Origin: an uncultured Clostridia bacterium
GTDB taxonomy: Bacteria; Bacillota; Clostridia; Christensenellales; UBA3700
Direction of reading: 5' to 3'
Assembly: GCA_944381275.1 (NCBI GenBank)
Contig: CALWKO010000012.1
Coordinates: 1 to 42,484 of the forward strand
DNA length: 42,484 nucleotides
Below the pieces are notes generated by a model. That model saw only the letters and a program-made list of their open reading frames with translations. It made no database searches and was not told the DNA's origin. Both the position numbers and the translations under genes were made by a program. Shown one piece after another: positions 1-5,173 of this stretch (positions are counted from its first letter, which is position 1; every line of letters starts with the position of its first letter).

Positions 1-761
1 GTGATCCCTATATAAAACAAAGACGCAAATTGCGCCGCCTTATCCGCGGCTATCCCTTTCACTTCCGAAAAATATGTACTGGACCAACTCATTGCGGTGG
101 CTTCAAGTGCGCAATACGAGAAAAACGCGAGCAGTAAAAAGGGTACGCCGCGTATTTTAAGCGCGCCGATCATGCCCAGCTTTTTTTGACTTAAAGCGAC
201 TTCTTCCGCGTTATTCCCCGCCTTCTTCCATACGGGCAGAGTGACCAAAAGCAGCACGCCTATCCCCAGCTGCACAAAGCCCACTATGCGGTAGCCCATA
301 TTCCAGGTGGAGGATGAAAGAGCGTAGCTCATCACAAAGGGGCTGACTATCGTGCCCACGCCCCAAAAGCAGTGCAGCCAGCTCATATGGCGCGACTTGT
401 AGTGCAGCGCCACATAGTTGTTTAATGAAGCGTCTATCGCGCCCGCGCCCAAGCCGTAAGGTATGGCGAACACGATGAGCATCCAAAACTTCGTGGCAAA
501 GGAAAAGGCTATGAGCGCCGCCGCGGTGAGGAATACGCTCACCACCGTTATTATGCGCGTGCCCACCTTGCGCGTGAGGAAGTTGGAAAACAAGCTGGAT
601 ATTATCGTACAGCCGGCGATGACCATGGTTATTATGCCCATGCTGTCCACCCCGACGCCCAACTGCTCGTGCATGACCGGCCATCCCGACCCCAAGAGCG
701 AATCGGGCAGACCCAGGCTGATAAAGGCTATATATATGAGCGCAAGCAACAACTGATACAT
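1..761 (-). CDS. MFS permease, 5' part (gene runs off the left edge)
   Basis: About 253 codons of a major facilitator superfamily transporter are visible, read leftwards from ATG at 761 (MYQLLLALIYIAFISLGLPD). Seen: alternating hydrophobic segments, the N-terminal GLPDSLLGSGWP signature typical of FucP/NarK-like MFS proteins, and a charged loop (WKKAGNNAEEVALSQKK) marking the central cytoplasmic loop after about six helices. The frame is open to the window edge, so the last helices are missing. Substrate unknown; the family moves sugars or small solutes across the inner membrane. No Shine-Dalgarno site precedes the ATG; a promoter abuts it with only 6 nt between the -10 box and the start, so the mRNA is probably leaderless. 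Confidence 0.85.
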   Translation of the reverse strand, partial: MYQLLLALIYIAFISLGLPDSLLGSGWPVMHEQLGVGVDSMGIITMVIAGCTIISSLFSNFLTRKVGTRIITVVSVFLTAAALIAFSFATKFWMLIVFAIPYGLGAGAIDASLNNYVALHYKSRHMSWLHCFWGVGTIVSPFVMSYALSSSTWNMGYRIVGFVQLGIGVLLLVTLPVWKKAGNNAEEVALSQKKLGMIGALKIRGVPFLLLAFFSYCALEATAMSWSSTYFSEVKGIAADKAAQFASLFYIGI

Positions 762-767
762 ATCTGT

Positions 768-796
768 ATTATATATTAGCGCGCGCGGGATGGCAA
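768..796 (-). promoter_or_regulatory. Sigma-A promoter of the MFS gene, apparently leaderless
   Basis: On the minus strand: TTGCCA (791-796), 17-nt spacer, TATAAT (768-773), then ACAGAT and the ATG at 759-761. Normal start-site spacing puts +1 on the A of ATG. Confidence 0.75.
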
Positions 797-1006
797 GCGC
801 GGCGGCGCGTATTCCTCCTTATTTTTGCAAAAGTAAAGGCGCTAGCCTCTTTTTTTATTATATCGGCTTGCGCAAAGTATTTCTTGCACTATCGTATTAT
901 TTTTATACACGAGGTAACTAATATACCCGGGGCGCATACTCAGTTATAAGATATAAGCATTTAACAACCGCCCCTTGCGGTGATATACTCATTATGAAGA
1001 GAAAAT

Positions 1007-1294
1007 TTGCGTAAGGAGAATTGGGAAAGTTATAACACCGTATTCATCGGCTACCCCATCTGGTGGGGCGACGCTCCGCGCATTATCCAAACCTTTTTGG
1101 AAAGCTACGACTTTGCCGATAAATCCGTATTCACCTTTTCCACCAGCGGCTCATCCCCGGGGAGCGCGGCGTTCAACGCTCTTGAGGCAGCCTACCCGGG
1201 AATAAATCTTTTGGGCAACCTTCACTTCACCTCTTCCTCCTTGGACGAAGCGAGCGAACGTTGCACGGAATGGGTAAACGCGATATTCGCTTAA
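1007..1294 (+). pseudogene. Flavodoxin-family protein, N-terminal half missing
   Basis: 95 codons from a TTG match the C-terminal half of a flavodoxin-like (Flavodoxin_4 type) protein: YNTVFIGYPIWWGDAP is the core strand and loop that contacts the FMN ring, followed by FTFSTSGSSPGS and a closing helix. The expected N-terminal phosphate-binding loop (YFSxTGNT-like) is absent and no other upstream frame encodes it. An in-frame TGA lies at 995-997, and a 6-codon ORF starts at 994 and stops at 1012. I infer a 5'-deleted remnant that probably cannot bind FMN. Its end overlaps the end of the convergent LysR fragment by 4 bp. Confidence 0.75.
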
Positions 1295-1623
1295 AACAAA
1301 GACCGGCCGAATATGGGAAAAACGGGCCTCTCGGTCCGTTTTTTTGATTTGCGGCTTTCCCCTTCCTCTATCTCACGCGCCTTTTGTACCGCGCGCTCGC
1401 AATATTCCACGATATATCTGCCGTCCTGCAACACGCTCTCTCCCGCCGAAGTGAGCGTCAGCCCGTGATTCGTGCGCGTAAAAAGCGTAACGCCCAGCTC
1501 CTTTTCCAGCGCGTTTATCTGCTTCATCACTGCCGTAGGCGATATAAAAAGCCCCTCCGCCACCTTGGAAAAACTCCCTCCCTCCGCCACGGCGATAAAG
1601 GTCTTTATCAGCGGATCATACAT
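1291..1623 (-). CDS. LysR-type DNA-binding domain only (truncated regulator)
   Basis: A 110-residue protein starting MYDPLIKTFIAVAEGGSFSK. Residues 1-60 are a textbook LysR winged helix (SFSKVAEGLFISPTAVMKQI, then LEKELGVTLFTR), followed by the start of the linker helix. LysR proteins are normally about 290-310 residues; the whole effector-binding domain is missing and the last 20 or so residues (RKSKKRTERPVF...) are encoded by the flavodoxin terminator region. ATG at 1623 is preferred over GTG at 1632 because GGGGTG sits at the right distance before it. It may be a decayed regulator or a constitutive DNA-binding domain. The usual LysR/flavodoxin pair is divergent; here the two remnants converge, which suggests rearrangement. 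Confidence 0.7.
   Translation of the reverse strand: MYDPLIKTFIAVAEGGSFSKVAEGLFISPTAVMKQINALEKELGVTLFTRTNHGLTLTSAGESVLQDGRYIVEYCERAVQKAREIEEGESRKSKKRTERPVFPIFGRSLF
1322..1345 (+). terminator. Intrinsic terminator after the flavodoxin remnant
   Basis: ACGGGCC-TCTC-GGTCCGT stem (one G-T pair) followed by a T-run. It lies inside the 3' end of the opposing LysR fragment, so that reading frame's tail is made of terminator sequence. Confidence 0.7.
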
Positions 1624-1713
1624 AGCCTTCACCCCTTTTGCATAAACCTCTTGTCAATGCCATAATAGCACATTTAACCGCCTTTTACAATACATTGCAA
1701 AGCAGTGCGAACA

Positions 1714-2700
1714 CTATATTTTATAATACCTTTGGTTGCGGCTTGTGGGATTATTCGGGTCGGTCATGGCGATAAGCCCCGCTTGAAGCGCCGGATGCAG
1801 ATAATTTTTCATAAAAGTAAGGCGCGATTTCAAGCCCAGCTTTTCCATAAGTTCCAAAGCGGACATGGGGTATACATCCATAACCGACATGAGCGCCTTG
1901 ATACGGTTGCCGATATGCATTTGATGATCGTGGGTTTCGCTCACTATCTCCTCTGCCGCCTTTTTGATCACTCCGAGCATAAACAAAATGAATTTGTTCG
2001 ACTTGCCTTCGGATGTGGAAAGCGCGATCGCCTTATAATATTCTTCCTGATTATCCTTGATGATACTTTCCACTGGTACCCACATGAATATAGGCTTCCA
2101 ACTTGCAAGAAGAGCCGTCTGCCACAATCTGCCCATTCTGCCGTTGCCGTCCGCAAACGGGTGGATGAATTCGCATTCGTAATGAAACACGCTTGAGCGG
2201 ATGAGCATATGCGCCTTACTGCCTCCCAGCCAGTCGAACAACTGCCCCATAAGTCCCGGCACCATATCGTAAGGAGGAGCGACGTGGATGACCTCTCCAC
2301 GTTCGTTAAAGACGCCTACGCCGCCGAGGCGGAACGCCCCAGCCCTCTCAATCAAGCCCCTCATCATTTCCCCGTGCGCTTTTTTCATGTCTTCCAACGA
2401 AAAAGGGTCAAGTTCGGGGAGCATTTTATAGGCATTGAAGGCGTTTTTTACGGCAACAATGTCCTCTTCGGGCCCCAACACGCGCTTTCCGTCGATGACG
2501 GCGGTAACTTGCTCCAACGAGAGAGTGTTATTTTCGATGGCAAGCGAAGATTGAATAGACCTTATGCGATTGACCTTGCGCAAACGCGGCAAACGTTGCA
2601 GTTCGCCAACGTTGTTCAGCCTGCCCAAATCCTCCGCGATTTCAAAAGTAAGCTCTAACATCTCGTCGGTAATATCGTAAGGCGGTATATATTTATCCAT
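1714..2700 (-). CDS. Fic-domain protein (class II, N-terminal inhibitory helix)
   Basis: A 328-residue Fic protein. The active-site motif HPFADGNGRMGR starts near residue 180; its His is the catalytic base and the GNGR loop binds nucleotide phosphates. Family members usually transfer AMP from ATP to a target hydroxyl. Before it, SSLAIEN (about residues 51-57) fits the inhibitory motif [S/T]xxxE[G/N], in which the Glu blocks productive ATP binding. This is the class II layout with inhibition in cis, so no separate antitoxin is expected, and none is adjacent. The C-terminal 70 residues look like a winged helix (MSALELMEKLGLKSRLTFMK). Start chosen at 2700 because GAGG lies 5 nt upstream; an in-frame ATG at 2724 overlaps the promoter region. 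Target unknown. Confidence 0.92.
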   Translation of the reverse strand: MDKYIPPYDITDEMLELTFEIAEDLGRLNNVGELQRLPRLRKVNRIRSIQSSLAIENNTLSLEQVTAVIDGKRVLGPEEDIVAVKNAFNAYKMLPELDPFSLEDMKKAHGEMMRGLIERAGAFRLGGVGVFNERGEVIHVAPPYDMVPGLMGQLFDWLGGSKAHMLIRSSVFHYECEFIHPFADGNGRMGRLWQTALLASWKPIFMWVPVESIIKDNQEEYYKAIALSTSEGKSNKFILFMLGVIKKAAEEIVSETHDHQMHIGNRIKALMSVMDVYPMSALELMEKLGLKSRLTFMKNYLHPALQAGLIAMTDPNNPTSRNQRYYKI

Positions 2701-2728
2701 GTTTACCTCAACATCAATAGTCAAATAT

Positions 2729-2757
2729 ATTATATCAATTTTTGCCTATAAAGTCAA
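2729..2757 (-). promoter_or_regulatory. Sigma-A promoter of the Fic gene
   Basis: TTGACT (2752-2757), 17-nt spacer, TATAAT (2729-2734), about 30 nt before the chosen ATG. The 12-bp tandem array begins 6 bp upstream of the -35 box. Confidence 0.8.
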
Positions 2758-2762
2758 TTCTT

Positions 2763-2832
2763 ATATGTTTTCTTGTATGTTTTCTTGTATGTTTTCTTGT
2801 ATGTTTTCTTGCATACTTTCTTGTATGTTTTG
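2763..2832. repeat. 12-bp tandem repeat upstream of the Fic promoter
   Basis: Unit TATGTTTTCTTG (CAAGAAAACATA on the other strand): four exact copies, one variant (CATACTTTCTTG) and a partial sixth. The 12-bp period is near one helical turn and the array stops just upstream of the -35 hexamer, so an iteron-like operator or UP-element role is possible. Slippage-generated DNA with no function is the alternative. Confidence 0.85.
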
Positions 2833-2856
2833 ATAGCTGTTTATATAAATTCACGC

Positions 2857-3161
2857 ACCTTTACCCAAACCTGTTAGAACACATTTTACATATATAAGAT
2901 ATGTGGTTATTTTCTCGTGCTAAATATCACTTGTAAAATGCTCGCTTTTAGCGAGGGGAGCGCGGGGCGCTCCACCCCTTATGCGCGTTGAAGCAACTTA
3001 GGCTTATATCATACATTGCTTCTTCGCAATAGCAAGTTGTTTCATTATAGCTTTTGCGAAGACAATGGCTTCAACTTAACGCACTATCACTTCAAGGCAA
3101 AAAGGGATGCAACGTCACGTTGCCTCTCGCTTAAAGTGTTCTAACAGGGTTGGGTAAAGGT
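2857..3161. ncRNA. Candidate structured element, copy A (305 bp, arms inverted)
   Basis: The ends form an 18-bp inverted repeat with one mismatch (from ACCTTTACCC on the left, to GGGTAAAGGT on the right), continuing inward as TAGAACAC/GTGTTCTA (2875-2882, 3136-3143). The interior has hairpins CTCGC-TTTTA-GCGAG, GGAGCG-CGGGG-CGCTCC and GCAACG-TCA-CGTTGC, and a long-range GCGTTGAAG/CTTCAA pairing. Large interior blocks recur at 35777-36130 while the arms differ in sequence yet stay complementary. No ORF. Transcribed strand unknown. It could be a non-coding RNA, a MITE-like element, or both. Confidence 0.55.
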
Positions 3162-3165
3162 ACCC

Positions 3166-3383
3166 TTATTAAAATAAAAAGGCGCTATTTCTAGCACCAT
3201 TCCGGCGTTCCCGGCGGCTGTGCTCACATTCACGTGCCTTAAACGCCAAAAATGTGCCATAAATAGCGCATATCCTTCGGTTGCGGCTGTGCTCACTTGC
3301 ACGAGCCTTTATTAAAATAAAAAGGCGCTATTTCTAGCACCCTTCTGGCGTTCCCGGCGGGAGTGCTCACTTACACGCGCCTT
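3166..3383 (-). repeat. Two tandem 'tRNA-Arg tail + terminator' units
   Basis: Units at 3166-3240 and 3309-3383, 143 bp apart. Read in the tRNA direction each holds a copy of the tRNA-Arg 3' end, then an intrinsic terminator GGTGCTA-GAAA-TAGCGCC followed by a T-run (3319-3341 and 3176-3198). The unit nearer the tRNA copies 19 nt of the tail exactly, including CCA (3346-3364); the other keeps about 14 nt (3203-3216). A third degenerate GGCTGTGCTCAC...GCCTT segment lies between them. Confidence 0.8.
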
Positions 3384-3386
3384 ATT

Positions 3387-3411
3387 AAAACAGCACCCCA
3401 TAAAGGGGTGC
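3387..3411 (-). terminator. Primary terminator of tRNA-Arg
   Basis: On the minus strand GCACCCC-TTTAT-GGGGTGC followed by TGTTTT, 13 nt after the CCA end. It is nested in a wider CTTATTAAA/TTTAATAAG inverted repeat. Confidence 0.85.
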
Positions 3412-3423
3412 CGCTTTAATAAG

Positions 3424-3500
3424 TGGCGTTCCCGGCGGGAGTCGAACCCACGGCCTTTCGCTTAGGAGGCGAACGCTCTATCCTACTGAGCTACGGAAAC
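3424..3500 (-). tRNA. tRNA-Arg (CCT)
   Basis: 77 nt with encoded CCA. Acceptor GTTTCCG pairs with CGGGAAC (one wobble pair), discriminator G. Anticodon stem TTCGC/GCGAA encloses loop CTCCTAA, giving anticodon CCT for AGG codons. T arm contains GGTTCGACTCC. Confidence 0.96.
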
Positions 3501-3517
3501 ACGCTTTTTGTAAAAGT

Positions 3518-3546
3518 ATTATATACTATGTGAAGGGGAAAAGCAA
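3518..3546 (-). promoter_or_regulatory. Promoter of tRNA-Arg
   Basis: TTGCTT (3541-3546), 17-nt spacer, TATAAT (3518-3523) on the minus strand. The same -35 hexamer and spacing precede tRNA-Ser(CGA). Confidence 0.8.
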
Positions 3547-3703
3547 GCAAATTTACCGCATAGGAGCAATTCATTTGCGCTTTGTTTTATTTTTCATCAA
3601 AAAATGCTAGACATTCGCGCTCCGATATGATAACATTATAAAGCTATCGATAGCGGATAACTCGCCGAATGAAAAGAGGCGGAAAATACAACTGAATAAT
3701 TAT

Positions 3704-3744
3704 GGCTCCATGGTCAAGCGGTTAAGACTCAGCCCTCTCACGGC
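3704..3744 (+). pseudogene. Truncated tRNA-Glu (5' half)
   Basis: Identical to the first 41 nt of the intact gene at 4048, ending just after the anticodon loop; the 3' side of the molecule is absent. If the ancestral promoter lies upstream of this copy (a weak TAGACA-17-TAACAT is visible near 3610-3640), the half-tRNA would be transcribed before the intact one. Confidence 0.85.
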
Positions 3745-4021
3745 GCATAATAACCGCCGAATGAAAATTTCGCGTGACCCCCAATGTGGCTGTCGGCGAA
3801 AATGCGTTAACGCTCAATTTTGCGGTTGCGCTGAGGGAAAACCCCGACATTCGCAAGCCGGAGTCGTAGTTTTCCCTCTACACGTGCCCGCCGCAAGCGG
3901 CGCAAATGAAAGAGGCGAAAAAACAAAGGCACGTGTATTCACCCTTTCCGCGCTCCGCAGAGCTCCGCGAAAGGCAGCCGCCTTTCTCAAGGTGCGCTCG
4001 TCCAAAAGTGCGATTTTGGAC
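3745..4021. other. Hairpin-rich insert between truncated and intact tRNA-Glu
   Basis: No credible protein gene. Self-complementary pairs: GAGGGAAAAC/GTTTTCCCTC (3833-3842, 3869-3878), ACACGTGCC/GGCACGTGT (3880-3888, 3928-3936), CGTCCAAAA/TTTTGGACG with a 6-nt loop (3999-4022), and a GCGTTAACGC palindrome near 3804-3813. The density of perfect stems suggests a folded RNA or a mobile element of the same general kind as the other tRNA-linked repeats. Confidence 0.6.
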
Positions 4022-4047
4022 GGCGGAAAATACAACTGAATAATTAT

Positions 4048-4122
4048 GGCTCCATGGTCAAGCGGTTAAGACTCAGCCCTCTCACGGCTGCAACAGGGGT
4101 TCGAATCCCCTTGGAGTCACCA
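4048..4122 (+). tRNA. tRNA-Glu (CTC)
   Basis: 75 nt with encoded CCA. Acceptor GGCTCCA pairs with TGGAGTC (one wobble), discriminator A. Anticodon stem CAGCC/GGCTG with loop CTCTCAC, anticodon CTC. T arm GGGGTTCGAATCCCC. The DNA just upstream is the duplicated flank and shows no convincing promoter, so expression may depend on read-through from upstream. Confidence 0.95.
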
Positions 4123-4130
4123 CAAAAAAA

Positions 4131-4160
4131 AAGAACAGTCCTCGGCTGTTCTTTTTTTTT
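4131..4160 (+). terminator. Terminator of tRNA-Glu, within a larger inverted repeat that includes the tRNA 3' end
   Basis: AAGAACAG-TCCTCGG-CTGTTCTT followed by T-run. The complementarity extends outward to GTCACCAC (4116-4123, the end of the tRNA) and GTGGTGAC (4161-4168). Confidence 0.85.
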
Positions 4161-4309
4161 GTGGTGACGGAGAGGGGATTCCCCTTGGAGAATAACTGTC
4201 CGGGGGACAGTTATTAACACCGCATTAAAAGTTATACCTGTAGATTTGCAAGTTTATGTCGTCATCAACTGTTCTTTTTTTTGTGGTGACGGATACCTAT
4301 CAATATAAC
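4161..4309. other. tRNA-Glu tail fragments and an 11-bp hairpin
   Basis: Contains GTGGTGACGGAGAGGGGATTCC, resembling the tRNA-Glu 3' end in inverted orientation; a perfect hairpin AATAACTGTCC-GGG-GGACAGTTATT (4191-4215); and a second copy of the terminator tail CTGTTCTTTTTTTTGTGG (near 4269-4286). No gene. Confidence 0.65.
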
Positions 4310-4338
4310 TTGCATAAATTTCCGCAGTGTGCTATAAT
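4310..4338 (+). promoter_or_regulatory. Promoter of tRNA-Ser(TGA)
   Basis: TTGCAT (4310-4315), 17-nt spacer, TATAAT (4333-4338), 12 nt before the tRNA. Confidence 0.82.
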
Positions 4339-4350
4339 CTTTATCGTCGC

Positions 4351-4439
4351 GGAGGCGTATCGAAGCGGTCATAACGAGGCGGTCTTGAAAACCGTTTGGG
4401 TGAAAGCCCACGGGGGTTCGAATCCCTCCGCCTCCGCCA
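4351..4439 (+). tRNA. tRNA-Ser (TGA)
   Basis: 89 nt with a long variable arm and encoded CCA. Acceptor GGAGGCG/CGCCTCC, discriminator G. Anticodon loop CTTGAAA between CGGT and ACCG, anticodon TGA (UCN codons). Confidence 0.96.
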
Positions 4440-4440
4440 T

Positions 4441-4478
4441 AGGAAAAAGGGGCCCTTTTTAGAGCCCCTTTTTCCTAT
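4441..4478 (+). terminator. Stem-loop terminator after tRNA-Ser(TGA)
   Basis: AGGAAAAAGGGGC pairs with GCCCCTTTTTCCT. The inverted repeat continues beyond it, pairing the last 16 or so nt of the tRNA (CCCTCCGCCTCCGCCA) with TGGCGGAGGCGGAGGG at 4478. Confidence 0.75.
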
Positions 4479-4656
4479 GGCGGAGGCGGAGGGCGTGCAC
4501 CCCCGCGACATTGTTCCACAATGCCACGGGCTGCACGCGATTGGGCGAACTGCTTTTACTTTTATATTCCATACCCCTCTCGCCACCAATCGCTGTAAGG
4601 CGAATCCCTCCCTTTCACCCGGCAAATATATTTATCCGAAAGGGTACCTGTTTTGC
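4478..4656 (+). repeat. tRNA-Ser-linked cloverleaf-like unit 1 plus terminator
   Basis: Begins with the inverted tRNA tail (TGGCGGAGGCGGAGGG), then a hairpin on GCGTGCA/TGCACGC with apex CATTGT/ACAATG, then a second hairpin on GCGATTGG/CCAATCGC extended by GGCGA/TCGCC, then GGCGAATCCCTCC, which restores the tRNA T-arm 3' strand. It closes with TATCC-GAAA-GGGTA and CCTGTTTT (4633-4654), a terminator-like hairpin. Confidence 0.75.
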
Positions 4657-4835
4657 TGGCGGAGGCGGAGGGGATCCAACCCCCGAGCATTGTTTCACAA
4701 TGCTACGGGCTGCACGCGATTGGGCGAACTGCTTTTACTTTTATATTCCATACCCCTCTCGCCACCAATCGCTGTAAGGCGAATCCCTCCCTTTCACCCG
4801 GCAAATATATTTATCCGAAAGGGTACCTGTTTTGC
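4657..4835 (+). repeat. tRNA-Ser-linked cloverleaf-like unit 2 plus terminator
   Basis: Tandem copy of the previous unit, offset 179 bp. From the CTGCACGCG at 4710 to about 4845 it is identical to unit 1; before that the apex hairpin differs (AGCATTGT-TTC-ACAATGCT) but remains perfectly paired. A TATCC-GAAA-GGGTA hairpin lies at 4812-4833. Confidence 0.75.
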
Positions 4836-5119
4836 TGGCGGAGGCAAGGGAAACGAGCATGGCGGCTGCAAGCTCCACTTGCAGGAAGGGATAAACGCGC
4901 AGCGCCGCCGCACAGTGTCGATAAATACAATACCCCTTTTATTACACATGATCATAAGATAAATCAAAGCCCGCCTGAAATATTCACGGCAATCAAGCAT
5001 TCAATCTTTCAAGCAGCCGATAGGTATCACCATTACTCCGTCGCCGCGCTTATAGGCGATCGCACCGCTGCCCAGGGAAAATTTTGTTGAATGGTGGCGC
5101 GCCTTCGGCTTTGCGGCAG
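4836..5119. other. Intergenic stretch, nothing recognised
   Basis: Begins with a last partial GGCGGAGGC from the repeat array. No ORF with coding character, no tRNA and no clear promoter. Short self-complementary GCAAGCTCCACTTGC near 4870. Confidence 0.5.
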
Positions 5120-5144
5120 AAAAAGGGACCCGCAAATGGGTCCC
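5120..5144 (-). terminator. Terminator of the S41-like lipoprotein gene
   Basis: GGGACCC-ATTTGC-GGGTCCC followed by TTTTT on the minus strand, about 30 nt after the stop codon. Confidence 0.88.
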
Positions 5145-5173
5145 CGAAAAGTAAAGTTGCTTGTATATTTCAG

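Larger units (their letters stand above)
3678..4088 (+). repeat. 67-bp direct repeat around a 277-bp insert (tRNA-Glu 5' half duplicated)
   Basis: 3678-3744 and 4022-4088 are identical, offset 344 bp. Each copy carries 26 bp of upstream DNA plus the first 41 nt of tRNA-Glu. The first copy breaks off in the anticodon stem; the second continues into the full tRNA. Confidence 0.9.

Noticed and set aside
2763..2832. CRISPR array
   Set aside because: Unit is 12 bp with no spacers; no cas genes in the window.
2857..3161. Retron non-coding RNA
   Set aside because: Inverted ends look similar, but no reverse transcriptase is in the window.
3710..4039. Protein-coding ORFs over the tRNA-Glu repeat region
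   Set aside because: They cover tRNA sequence and hairpins, have no SD and give Arg/Ser/Ala-rich peptides without domains.
4396..5090. Proteins of 145-188 residues over the tRNA-Ser array
   Set aside because: Their internal repeats simply translate the 179-bp DNA repeat and they start inside the tRNA; no SD.
3166..5119. Integrated phage or ICE at tRNA genes
   Set aside because: tRNA-tail copies are present but there is no integrase, recombinase or phage structural gene anywhere in the window.
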